DNA of 64,000 nt from JBDSWU01 sp038230395. GTDB lineage: Bacteria; Patescibacteriota; Saccharimonadia; Saccharimonadales; UBA4665. Below are positions 1-7,807 of this stretch, one piece after another; the first letter of the stretch is position 1; every line of letters begins with the position of its first letter. The notes below the pieces were generated by a model. It was given only the letters and a program-made list of their open reading frames with translations, was not told the origin of the DNA and did no database searches. The position numbers were made by a program, and so were the translations under genes. Location: the NCBI GenBank assembly GCA_038230395.1, contig JBBRNI010000006.1:1-64000 (forward strand). The letters run 5' to 3'.

Positions 1-142
1 GCTGGCGCCATTTAGCGAAATTATTAATAACAGCTGGCGTGTTGCTGACTATATCCAAGCTGATCTTTGACGTCAAAGATCAGCTTGGATATAGTCAGCA
101 ACACGCCAGCTGTTATTAATAATTTCGCTAAATGGCGCCAGC
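1..142. repeat. Perfect 142-bp palindrome at the window edge
   Basis: Bases 1-71 are the exact reverse complement of bases 72-142, with no spacer and no mismatch; the centre is TGACGTCA. The palindrome begins at the first base of the window and folds the 3' part of the minus-strand membrane-protein gene back on itself. A zero-spacer perfect palindrome of this length is hard to maintain in vivo and is typical of chimeric reads or contig ends, so an assembly artefact is the preferred reading. Confidence 0.95.
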
Positions 143-905
143 CCAAGCGTTTGCTAGGAGCGGCGAATAGAATGATAAAGGCACTCATTAGGGCTAAGGC
201 CCCAAGTATTACTGGTAATTTTTGCGCAAGCTGATATGCGCGGGGCAACTGTGAAAATCGTAGGTAGTAGGGCTTGCCTGTTGCTGAGCCAGCCATGTGC
301 GCGTTGAGGTTATCAGCTGTTATGATCGAGTCGCTGAGCACACCGCTGCCGCTATCAATCTGCTGTTGAATTTGGGCAGCCGCAACCTTAGGGTCAATAC
401 CGGGTGGCCGACAAACAATGGTTAGCAGGTCAATTTTGTCAATTTGCCCAAGCTGAGCGGCAGTACACAATGGGACTTGGGACAGATGCGCTGTAACAGC
501 CTGACTGATTTGCGTACTGAGTGACTGCTTTGCGACCGATAGGTCAATTTTAAAAACTGGTGTAGCAGTTTTACCTTGTAGCCAAGCGTAGTTGCCAGCC
601 AAGAACGTATGTACATACCGATCAATTAGCTGTTTGCTGAATGCAGACTTAATGGCTTGCTGTACCGCTTGGTCATTACTATTTATGCCGACAGCTTGCG
701 CGGTGCTGTCGCTACCCAGTTGGGTGATTTGACTGATTTCCGTCGCCAAAAAATGGTCGTACAGCCGGCTTTGATCCAACCACTGCTCGGTTTTGGTTGG
801 GGCTGCGAATGCGGCGTTAAGACTAACGGCCACCACGCCGCCAATCAGCGCCAGCAGTGTCACAGTCGAAAACAGGCTAACTAGCAATTTACGCACCCAA
901 AGCAT
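24..905 (-). CDS. Membrane-anchored protein of unknown function, 3' end corrupted by the palindrome
   Basis: I do not recognise this protein. As read it has 293 residues. A hydrophobic N-terminal segment (about residues 8-34, ending AFAAP) looks like a signal peptide or anchor. A soluble, probably extracytoplasmic region follows, then two hydrophobic segments at about 229-249 and 259-277. From about residue 279 the frame runs back through the palindrome at 1-142, so the last 15 residues and the stop codon are not credible and the real gene probably continues beyond the window. A TACAAT -10 box (912-917, minus strand) ends six bases before the ATG, suggesting a leaderless transcript. Confidence 0.6.
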   Translation of the reverse strand: MLWVRKLLVSLFSTVTLLALIGGVVAVSLNAAFAAPTKTEQWLDQSRLYDHFLATEISQITQLGSDSTAQAVGINSNDQAVQQAIKSAFSKQLIDRYVHTFLAGNYAWLQGKTATPVFKIDLSVAKQSLSTQISQAVTAHLSQVPLCTAAQLGQIDKIDLLTIVCRPPGIDPKVAAAQIQQQIDSGSGVLSDSIITADNLNAHMAGSATGKPYYLRFSQLPRAYQLAQKLPVILGALALMSAFIILFAAPSKRLGWRHLAKLLITAGVLLTISKLIFDVKDQLGYSQQHASCY

Positions 906-1014
906 GAGCTTATTGTATGCAAAAGCTGATAGATTTGTACAGCTTTATCAATCAAAAACTATATTAAAATTATGATGATCGGTCTTGGCACCTTTTGAGC
1001 CAGGCAGTTAGCAG

Positions 1015-1546
1015 CTACGTGGCTAGCAAACCTGCAATAACTAATGCACACCACAATATCCAAGGGATCACCCACAGTTTTGAGAATAGTTGTCTGTTTG
1101 GCGAACTGTTTGGAGCCGATGCGACTGAGCTATTAACCAGACGCAAATTCGAGGTGGCCGTTACGCCTACATGCAGTAGTGGACGAGGTGGCCTTATCTG
1201 CGCGGCTGATGTTGATGAACCATTGGCTACACTTGGGCCAGTGACTTTAGCTGGCACTATAATAGGCGTAGGCGGCGTTAGCAGAGTAATTGCGGCTGGG
1301 GTGGTGATCTCGATTGTTTTAACGATATCAACAGTCTGACCAATCCAAATTACTGAGATAATCTGGTTCACTTTGGTGGGGGCTGAGTGAGTTTACTCGT
1401 TTGAGAGCCATAATATTTGGCTTAGCCCACGCCACCTCTGCTGTTGCAGCCGTTGTCGCCTGCGTTAGTGGGTACGCTAGCAGACCCGTAATTGGCAGCA
1501 TTGCTATTAGGCCGCCTGCAAATAGTATTAGTCGAAGGTTTCGCAT
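1015..1546 (-). pseudogene. Frameshifted surface protein (signal peptide, Pro/Ser/Thr-rich body, C-terminal membrane anchor)
   Basis: Two overlapping minus-strand frames fit one broken gene. The first (ATG at 1546) gives a signal-peptide-like start, with a hydrophobic core around residues 5-25 and then TTAATAEVAWAKP, but stops at 1328. The second frame covers 1371-1015; it is rich in Pro, Ser, Thr and Ala and ends in a hydrophobic segment (WVIPWILWCALVIAGLLAT). Removing one base from the run of five C at about 1380-1384 joins the frames into a protein of about 176 residues with an N-terminal signal and a C-terminal anchor. Family unknown. It may be a sequencing error, a real pseudogene or a homopolymer switch. 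Confidence 0.55.
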
Positions 1547-1698
1547 ATCTTATTTGCACTATCAGTCATTACCTGCCCCATCTCAAAGCATAAGCGACCA
1601 ATTTTAAGCTCAATTTAAGATTTGGTAATAATTAACTAACTCATTTAGCTCAAGCTGCTATCGTCAAGCAACTAATGTTTAAGGTATACTTCGCATAT

Positions 1699-1875
1699 AT
1701 GGATTTTTTGTACGCGGCATTTTTGGCAATTGGTATAACTACCTTTGCATACACGAAGCTTCAGAGACGGACAGGTTATGGTAATACCCAAAGTATTCTT
1801 CCTAGTCTCGTAGCGATATTTATCTTTAGCTTATTTATCACCTTCACTATCTTCAAGTTCATCATTCGTATCTAA
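1699..1875 (+). CDS. Small two-helix membrane protein
   Basis: Unrecognised protein of 58 residues with two hydrophobic helices (about residues 3-20 and 36-55) separated by a short basic loop. An upstream ATG at 1675 is in frame, but a TATACT -10 box at 1685-1690 ends eight bases before the ATG at 1699, so the shorter start fits the leaderless pattern seen across the window. No neighbour suggests a role. Confidence 0.5.
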   Translation: MDFLYAAFLAIGITTFAYTKLQRRTGYGNTQSILPSLVAIFIFSLFITFTIFKFIIRI

Positions 1876-1952
1876 CTGGTCTAACTAGCCGTTTAGTATC
1901 AAATATTGTTTAAATCTGCGTAGAATACGCCAATTTCTGGTACAATAAGGCT

Positions 1953-2819
1953 ATGAATGAGAAAAGTTTAGGGCAGCGCCTACAAGCTGCGCGCCAGGCC
2001 GCGGGCATGACCCAACAACAGCTTTGTCAGACCGCCAACCTTAGCTTCTCGACGCTGACCAAAATTGAACGTGGAGCCATCAAATCACCATCAATCTTTA
2101 CCGTTCAATCAATTGCTGGAGCGCTGCACCTAAGCCTTGATGAGCTAGTCGGCCTAACTACTCTTGCCACTAACCGTAATTTACAGCGTACTAAAAGCGG
2201 GGTTAGCTTCGTTTATTTTGACGTAAACGGCTGCTTAATTCGTTTTTACGAGCGAGCCTTCGCCCGAATTGCCGAGCAGACCAACCTAACAGCTGACGTT
2301 ATCGAAACAGCTTTTTGGCACTACAATGACGACGCTTGCCGCGGCACCATGAGTTCTCATGACTTCAGCCTAGCGCTCGCCGCTCGTATTGGTGTTACAG
2401 AGCTCGATTGGCGTCAAGCTTACCTCGAGGTGACTGAGCCAATGGCTGAAATGCAGGAACTGCTAAAATGGACTGCCGAGCACTACAAAACTGGCCTACT
2501 AACCAACATCATGCCTGGCTTTATGAGTGGTCTGCGTGATCAAGGCAAGATCCCTGCCCTGCCCTACGATGCCATTGTCGATAGTTCAGAAATTGGTGCC
2601 ATCAAGCCAGAATCCAAAATCTTCGAGGTCGCCCAAGCCCGCGCCGCCGTGCCGCCAAACGAAATATTACTAATTGACGACACTCGCGGTAATCTCAACG
2701 CTGCTGAATCATTTGGTTGGAAGGTTTTGTGGTTTGATTATGCCCGCCCAGAAGAGTCCGTAGCACTGATCCGCGCTGCACTTGAGCCAGCCATACAGGC
2801 AGCGCCCACAATAGCCTAG
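1953..2819 (+). CDS. XRE-type helix-turn-helix fused to a HAD-like hydrolase domain
   Basis: Fusion of 288 residues. Residues about 7-62 form an HTH_3/XRE DNA-binding domain (LGQRLQAARQAAGMTQQQL, then a recognition-helix region around LSFSTLTKIERG). Residues about 85-275 are a HAD-like domain: motif I reads FDVNG, keeping the nucleophile Asp but with Asn in place of the second Asp; motif II is around LLTNI; the motif III Lys is in AIKPESK; motif IV is LLIDDTRGN. The DxN motif I resembles HAD-IA variants such as YihX. It could be a metabolite-sensing repressor or a phosphatase tethered to DNA (inference). TACAAT at 1941-1946 ends six bases before the ATG. The stop codon overlaps that of valS in a CTAG. 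Confidence 0.8.
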   Translation: MNEKSLGQRLQAARQAAGMTQQQLCQTANLSFSTLTKIERGAIKSPSIFTVQSIAGALHLSLDELVGLTTLATNRNLQRTKSGVSFVYFDVNGCLIRFYERAFARIAEQTNLTADVIETAFWHYNDDACRGTMSSHDFSLALAARIGVTELDWRQAYLEVTEPMAEMQELLKWTAEHYKTGLLTNIMPGFMSGLRDQGKIPALPYDAIVDSSEIGAIKPESKIFEVAQARAAVPPNEILLIDDTRGNLNAAESFGWKVLWFDYARPEESVALIRAALEPAIQAAPTIA

Positions 2820-5455
2820 CTCAGCTTAAAGCGCTCTTGCTCAGTAGCAATGTTACCTAGTACTACCTGCGCCTCGGCGAGCTGATCTTTCGTCTCGTCG
2901 ACTAACTTCTTTGGCGCGTTTTTGACATAGCTTTCATTCGACAATCGGTTTTCAAGCTGCCCAATCAATGCCAACTGCTTTTGATACTTAACCAGTAAAT
3001 CAGCCCCGTAAGCTTGGGCTGTGGCGACGTCTATGTCGAGCCAACAGACTAACTTGGTAGCGGTCAGGTTGAGCCCCTTGCCATCAACAACACTTTGAAC
3101 GGCGGCTAAGCGTGCCAAGCGCTTTACCAAAGCGGCGTTTTGATTAAGCAAGCTCAGATCTTTGTGGTACAGCGTCGCGCCGCTGACCTTCAAGGCCCGT
3201 ACAATGACTCTGACCTCTGTAATTATCGTTTGTAATTCGCTAAATTCAGCGGCTGAGCTGGTATTGTGGTCAATAATCTTTACCAACTGACGGCTAGCCA
3301 AAATCGTATCTTGCTCCCAAGCCAGTGTCTGCCAGATCGTTTCGGTCACGAACGGCGCGAATGGGTGAGCCAGTAGCAACACGGCTTCGAGAACGTATGC
3401 TAGCAGTGGCTGATTTGGCTCGGCCTTGCTTGCTTCAACGTACCAATCAGCTAAGTCATCCCAGACAAAGTGGTAAAGGCTATCATAGGCTTCACTGAAG
3501 CGGTAATTATCGAGATCGGTGCTGATCTTATGTTGAGCTAAGGTCAACTGGGCAAGAATCCAGTGGTCAGCCGCCGAGCTTGGCTTGGCGCTTCCCCGCT
3601 CCGGCGCCTCGCCGACAATGTCCTCGATATAGCGAGCGATGTTCCATAACTTATTGCAGAAGTTGCGATTGGCCTCGACCTTACTGATCGCCCAGTTCTG
3701 GTCATTGCCGGCGCTGACGCCCATTATGAGCGCCATACGCAGTGCGTCAGTGCCGTACTCCGGGATGATTGTCAGCGGATCAATAATCGATTCAGGTCGA
3801 CTCTTACTCATCTTTTTACCATCGGCTGCTCGAACCATGCCATGCAAGTAGACGTCTTTGAACGGAATCTGACCAGTTACATAGGTCGTGGTCAAAACCA
3901 TACGAGCTACCCAGAAAAACAAAATGTCCCAGCCGGTCTCCATAACAGAGGTCGGATGATAGGCTTGAAAGTCAGGACTCTGAGCTAATAAGTCATCCAA
4001 AGTTAGTGAAAAGTCATTGGCCAACGCTGGGTCAATCAGTGTGCTCCAGGTCCATAGCGCCGAGCTGAACCAAGTATCCAGGGTATCCGGGTCTTGTTCC
4101 CAATCATGTAGTCCCTCACTCTGGTCGGTTGGTGGCTGCACACCAACATAGGTCTCTTGCTTGCCATCGGTATCAGTGCGGTACCAAACGGGCACGCGGT
4201 GCCCCCACCAAATCTGGCGACTAATGCACCAGTCGCGCAGGTTATCAATCCAGTGGAAGTAAATCTTTTCGAAACGCTCGGGAATAATGTTGATATCACC
4301 ATCACGGACCACGCTTTGTAACACTTCTTTTAGGCTGAGGCGCTTCCCTTTCCATTCGACCACCTGTTTGTTAACGTCAACAAACCATTGCAGGCGGATC
4401 TGCGGTTCAATCTTGCCCTTGCCACGTTCGTTAACGGCGACGTTATGCACATAATTATCCTCAACTGCAACCACCAGTCCTTTGCGGTTTAGTATGTCGA
4501 TAATCTTCGGCCGCGCATCCGCTATGCTCATGCCAGCCAACTCACCAGCAATGGGCAAAAGTTTCCCGTGAAAATCTATAATCTGCTCTTTATCGAGCCC
4601 ATGGCGCTCAGCAATTTCATAATCGACCAAGCTATGCCACGGTGTAATTGTCATGACACCCGTTCCAAAAGCGGGGTCAATCGCCGTATCCTTAATAATC
4701 GTTGCCATAATTGGTCCATTGATCCACTCAGCCTCGAAGGTATCACCATGCTGGTACTGAGCGTAACGCTCATCATCTGGGTGCATCACGACATATTTAT
4801 CGCCAAATTTGGTTTCTGGTCGAGCGGTACCAATCTGAAATGGACCATACTGGAAGGTGTAAAACTTGGTCGTTTCTTCGATGTAGGTTACTTCATCATC
4901 AGAGACATTAGTCTCTAGGTTCGGATCCCAGTTGACGATCCTATTTCCTCTGTAAATCAACCCATCGTTGTACATCTTGGTGAAAGTTTCGTTCACGCAG
5001 CGATTCAGCGCGTCATCTAGGGTGTAGCGCAATCGAGTCCAGTCGGCGCTGGCTCCCATGGCCCGCATTTGGCCAAGCATCGTCTCTCGGCTATTGCCGA
5101 CAAACTCTCGAGTGCGCTCCAAAAAAGCGTCGCGACCAATAACGTGTTTATTAGTCCCCTCCTCTGTTAGCTGTTTTTCGATAATAGCGTTTACTGGGAG
5201 TGCAGCATGGTCGGTACCAGGTAGCCACAAGGCGTCTTTGCCCTGTTGCCGAGCGTGGCGCGCCAAGATGTCTTGCAGCGTAATAAACAGCGCGTGGCCC
5301 AAGCTCAGTGTCCCTGTTTCGTTTGGTGGTGGCATGCTGATACTGAAGTGCTCTTTGCCACTACTAGGTCGTGCCACAAACACCTCGCTACGCTCCCATA
5401 GCGCATACACATCTTCTTCGTAAGCCCCCGGCTCATACACTTTCGGTAAATTCAT
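2816..5455 (-). CDS. valS: Valyl-tRNA synthetase
   Basis: Class I aminoacyl-tRNA synthetase that charges tRNA-Val in the cytoplasm. The HIGH-like signature appears as PPPNETGTLSLGHA near residue 45, and the KMSKS loop as GKKMSKSRPES near residue 550. The typical C-terminal coiled-coil arm is present (LENRLSNESYVKNAPKKL region). About 879 residues is the usual bacterial length. An in-frame GTG lies at 5461, but the ATG at 5455 sits five bases after AAGGGG and is preferred. Its stop overlaps that of the convergent HTH-HAD gene by four bases. No T-box was seen upstream. A parS-like palindrome lies 60 bases upstream of the start. Confidence 0.97.
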   Translation of the reverse strand: MNLPKVYEPGAYEEDVYALWERSEVFVARPSSGKEHFSISMPPPNETGTLSLGHALFITLQDILARHARQQGKDALWLPGTDHAALPVNAIIEKQLTEEGTNKHVIGRDAFLERTREFVGNSRETMLGQMRAMGASADWTRLRYTLDDALNRCVNETFTKMYNDGLIYRGNRIVNWDPNLETNVSDDEVTYIEETTKFYTFQYGPFQIGTARPETKFGDKYVVMHPDDERYAQYQHGDTFEAEWINGPIMATIIKDTAIDPAFGTGVMTITPWHSLVDYEIAERHGLDKEQIIDFHGKLLPIAGELAGMSIADARPKIIDILNRKGLVVAVEDNYVHNVAVNERGKGKIEPQIRLQWFVDVNKQVVEWKGKRLSLKEVLQSVVRDGDINIIPERFEKIYFHWIDNLRDWCISRQIWWGHRVPVWYRTDTDGKQETYVGVQPPTDQSEGLHDWEQDPDTLDTWFSSALWTWSTLIDPALANDFSLTLDDLLAQSPDFQAYHPTSVMETGWDILFFWVARMVLTTTYVTGQIPFKDVYLHGMVRAADGKKMSKSRPESIIDPLTIIPEYGTDALRMALIMGVSAGNDQNWAISKVEANRNFCNKLWNIARYIEDIVGEAPERGSAKPSSAADHWILAQLTLAQHKISTDLDNYRFSEAYDSLYHFVWDDLADWYVEASKAEPNQPLLAYVLEAVLLLAHPFAPFVTETIWQTLAWEQDTILASRQLVKIIDHNTSSAAEFSELQTIITEVRVIVRALKVSGATLYHKDLSLLNQNAALVKRLARLAAVQSVVDGKGLNLTATKLVCWLDIDVATAQAYGADLLVKYQKQLALIGQLENRLSNESYVKNAPKKLVDETKDQLAEAQVVLGNIATEQERFKLS

Positions 5456-5514
5456 AGACACCCCTTGATTGATTCCATTTTACCACCTCTGTTAGGATTC
5501 GTGAAACTAAGCAT

Positions 5515-5530
5515 TATTTCACGTGAAATA
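5515..5530. promoter_or_regulatory. parS-like 16-bp palindrome in the tsaD-valS gap
   Basis: TATTTCACGTGAAATA is a perfect palindrome that matches the ParB-binding parS consensus TGTTTCACGTGAAACA at 14 of 16 positions, including the whole TTTCACGTGAAA core. It lies in the only intergenic gap between tsaD and valS. Its function as a centromere site is inferred. Confidence 0.5.
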
Positions 5531-5531
5531 G

Positions 5532-6596
5532 CTACATGCTGAGATTTGGGCTGATATCCAACGTGAAAGGGTCGGCCTTAGGCTGGCCAGTTTTCATGTG
5601 AAAACATCCGAGAGTGGCGATCATTGCACCATTGTCGGTACAGAGTTTAAAGTCAGGGTACTCGATAGCTAGCGAGGGCAGGGCGGCAGTTAGTTGGCGC
5701 CTAAGCTCGCTGCTGGCAGCCACGCCACCGGCAATCACCACGGAGGTCGGAGCAAACTCTTCGTAAGCTAGCTTAGCTTTATCAACAATTGTTTCAATGG
5801 CAATGCGCTGGAAGCTAGCGGCAATGTCCTGCTTCTGAACGATCGTAAGGCGCTCGGCTAGGCCGGTAGAAGGAAAGGCGAAGGTTTCCCCGATTTCAGC
5901 CTGAGACAGCCGTAGAACGGCTGTTTTGAGGCCAGAGAAGCTAAAATCGTAGCGGCCGTCTAGCTTTGCTTTTGGTAATCGATATTTGTAGGCGTCACCG
6001 GACTCAGCGGCATTAGCCACAGACGGGCCGCCAGGGTAGGGGAGGCCGAGTATTTTTGCGACTTTGTCGAACGCTTCGCCGATGGCGTCATCTTGGGTTT
6101 GGCCGAGGAGTTGGTACTGGAAGTGATCTTCGAACAGCGCCAGCTGACTGTGACCACCAGAGACAATAATCGCTAACATGGGAAAGGTTGGTTGGGTGGC
6201 ACGCATCTGTAGATTAGGCAGGGAAGTGTTCGTGAGGAAGTTAGCGTAGACATGCGCCAACACGTGATTAATAGCATATAGTGGTTTGTTATGGACGATC
6301 GCTAGAGTGCGAGCGGTCAGTACTCCAATAAGTAAACTACCGCCGAGACCAGCGCCATACGTGACGGCGATAGCGTCGATATCATCCCAGCTACAGCCGG
6401 CCTCATCTAGAGCTTGCTGGATCACCGGTAACACCACTTCGATGTGGCTACGGGCCGCGATCTCTGGTACCACGCCACCGTATTTCACGTGAAGGTCCAT
6501 GCTGCTGGCGACAACGTTGCTGAGTAGCCGTTCGCCGTCTTCCACGACGGCCGCGGCCGTCTCATCACAACTAGACTCAATTCCGAGTACTTTCAT
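5532..6596 (-). CDS. tsaD: tRNA N6-threonylcarbamoyladenosine transferase subunit TsaD
   Basis: Transfers the threonylcarbamoyl group to A37 of ANN-decoding tRNAs. It is 354 residues, the usual length. It starts MKVLGIESSCDETAAAVVED, has the YGGVVPEIAARSH motif, and has metal-ligand histidines at H111 and H115 in NHVLAH, the positions known from E. coli TsaD. The GGxxSQLAL-like phosphate loop (VSGGHSQLAL) and the C-terminal CTDNGAMIA motif are intact. A TATGCT -10 box (6604-6609, minus strand) ends seven bases before the ATG with no Shine-Dalgarno sequence. TsaB, TsaC and TsaE are not in this window. Confidence 0.97.
   Translation of the reverse strand: MKVLGIESSCDETAAAVVEDGERLLSNVVASSMDLHVKYGGVVPEIAARSHIEVVLPVIQQALDEAGCSWDDIDAIAVTYGAGLGGSLLIGVLTARTLAIVHNKPLYAINHVLAHVYANFLTNTSLPNLQMRATQPTFPMLAIIVSGGHSQLALFEDHFQYQLLGQTQDDAIGEAFDKVAKILGLPYPGGPSVANAAESGDAYKYRLPKAKLDGRYDFSFSGLKTAVLRLSQAEIGETFAFPSTGLAERLTIVQKQDIAASFQRIAIETIVDKAKLAYEEFAPTSVVIAGGVAASSELRRQLTAALPSLAIEYPDFKLCTDNGAMIATLGCFHMKTGQPKADPFTLDISPNLSM
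5590..5605. promoter_or_regulatory. Second parS-like site, inside tsaD
   Basis: GTTTTCATGTGAAAAC has one change from the TTTCACGTGAAA core and lies about 75 bases from the intergenic parS-like palindrome. It is within coding sequence, so codon choice could produce it by chance. Confidence 0.3.
6481..6496. promoter_or_regulatory. Third parS-like site, inside tsaD
   Basis: TATTTCACGTGAAGGT contains TTTCACGTGAA, 11 of the 12 core parS bases, about 960 bases from the intergenic site. It encodes part of the conserved DLHVKYGG stretch of TsaD, so a chance match through codon choice is possible. Confidence 0.3.
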
Positions 6597-6620
6597 CTGT
6601 TACAGCATAACATGTACGCG

Positions 6621-7298
6621 TTAAGCTATAACAGCAGTGTCTTTTTTGTTACGACGTAGTTTGGCGGCTGCAACCGTCGCAATGGCACCTAGTCCAGTGG
6701 CAGAGCGAGCCCGCTTATATGTGCTAGCTTGGTCGGCCGCAATTCGGTCCGCCAGTAGGGCATCGAAATACCGAGTGATCAAGTGAACTGCCGCCTCAGG
6801 GGTATGATTACTGGCAACTAGCTCCTCAGTTCGTTGTTTGAGACGGGCGCTATCCTCGGCTGCCCGCGCTGAAGCTTGCTCGTGCACTTGAGCCAGTAGA
6901 GGGGAAAACCGCGGCTTCTGACTACCAGGTTGCTCAGCTAATGATGCCTCCTTGTTAGTTAACTGACTATGCAGACCGACAATGTATGGCACAACGGCTT
7001 CACGGATCTGTAGATCGCCCGCTCCTTGGGTACGCATATTGGTAACGTAAATATCAGCTGTCGCTTCAAAAGCCATACTGTATCGAGCACGAGCATCCAA
7101 GAAATCTGTCCGTAGTTGCTCAGCATGGGAGCCAGTTTGGCGAACTAGTTGTCGGCGTTCAATACTGAGGGCGGCTAATTGATCACTAGCCGCAGTTAGT
7201 TCGGTGTAAGCCTCGCTTGTAACTGCCGACATATGATCGAGTGGCTCGACGATGATTGGATCGGTACGATATCGAATGAGATCAGCTGAAAGCTCCAT
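6621..7298 (-). CDS. Unrecognised helical protein
   Basis: 225 residues, family not recognised. It is mostly helical with coiled-coil-like stretches rich in Ala, Glu, Gln and Arg (about 25-75 and 135-165). Near the C-terminus a weakly hydrophobic segment (TGLGAIATVAAAKL) is followed by a basic tail (RRNKKD). There is no signal peptide. It lies downstream of the region divergent from the 7486 gene and points towards tsaD, 24 bases away. A CATAGT-like -10 ends eight bases before the ATG. Probably cytoplasmic and perhaps membrane-associated (inference). Confidence 0.65.
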   Translation of the reverse strand: MELSADLIRYRTDPIIVEPLDHMSAVTSEAYTELTAASDQLAALSIERRQLVRQTGSHAEQLRTDFLDARARYSMAFEATADIYVTNMRTQGAGDLQIREAVVPYIVGLHSQLTNKEASLAEQPGSQKPRFSPLLAQVHEQASARAAEDSARLKQRTEELVASNHTPEAAVHLITRYFDALLADRIAADQASTYKRARSATGLGAIATVAAAKLRRNKKDTAVIA

Positions 7299-7354
7299 AT
7301 ACTGTCACTATGCCATGAATTTTCTGGGTTCGCAAGAATACGGCAACTTATGTA

Positions 7355-7383
7355 TTGATTAATCACACATTTAGTGTTACAAT
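7355..7383 (+). promoter_or_regulatory. Promoter for the 7486-12297 gene group
   Basis: TTGATT (7355-7360), a 17-base spacer and TACAAT (7378-7383) form a near-consensus sigma-70 promoter. It would give a leader of about 96 bases before the ATG at 7486. The leader is A-rich near the start codon and has no Shine-Dalgarno sequence. Confidence 0.55.
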
Positions 7384-7485
7384 ATACGTAATATGCCTGT
7401 ATTATATGACAATTGTAGACATTTTGGGAATGTCGGTTTATGATTAAATTGAAACTTATAAACATCAACAGAAACGTACAAAACT

Positions 7486-7785
7486 ATGGATGAATTTTTA
7501 GACAATCTTTTGGCCCAAACAGGGGCTTTACAAACTGCCGACCCGGAAGTAGTTGAGCAGCTTAAGGCTGACATGTCGGAGCGCGTCGCGGCACTCATTA
7601 ACCGCCGCCTGATTGATGCCCTGCCTGACGATAAAGTAACTGGACTAGAAACATTGCTTGATGAGCAGCCCAATAACGTCGAGGCATACCAGCAATTTAT
7701 AAACGATAACTTACCCAACAAGCAAGAGATCGTCAACGCTACGCTATTAGAATTTAGGGCTTTGTACCTTGGCGCTGGAGCCTAA
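7486..7785 (+). CDS. Small acidic helical protein (possibly DUF5663-like)
   Basis: 99 residues, acidic, all-helical. The pattern LDNLLAQTG...PEVVEQLKADMSERVAALINRRLIDALP...LLDEQP resembles a short CPR-associated family of unknown function (DUF5663-like, from memory and uncertain). It is the first gene of a compact group, 22 bases ahead of the giant 7808 gene, and probably shares its promoter at 7355-7383. There is no Shine-Dalgarno sequence; the start lies in an A-rich leader. No enzymatic motif was seen. Confidence 0.7.
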   Translation: MDEFLDNLLAQTGALQTADPEVVEQLKADMSERVAALINRRLIDALPDDKVTGLETLLDEQPNNVEAYQQFINDNLPNKQEIVNATLLEFRALYLGAGA

Positions 7786-7807
7786 GGCTGTAGAAAGATA
7801 AAACGCA

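Noticed and set aside
995..1339. Plus-strand ORF of 114 codons opposite the frameshifted surface gene
   Set aside because: It has no promoter or ribosome binding site and its translation is low in recognisable pattern; the minus-strand signal-peptide/anchor reading explains the region better.
4568..5423. Plus-strand ORFs inside valS
   Set aside because: They are antisense frames of a well-conserved synthetase gene with no independent signals.
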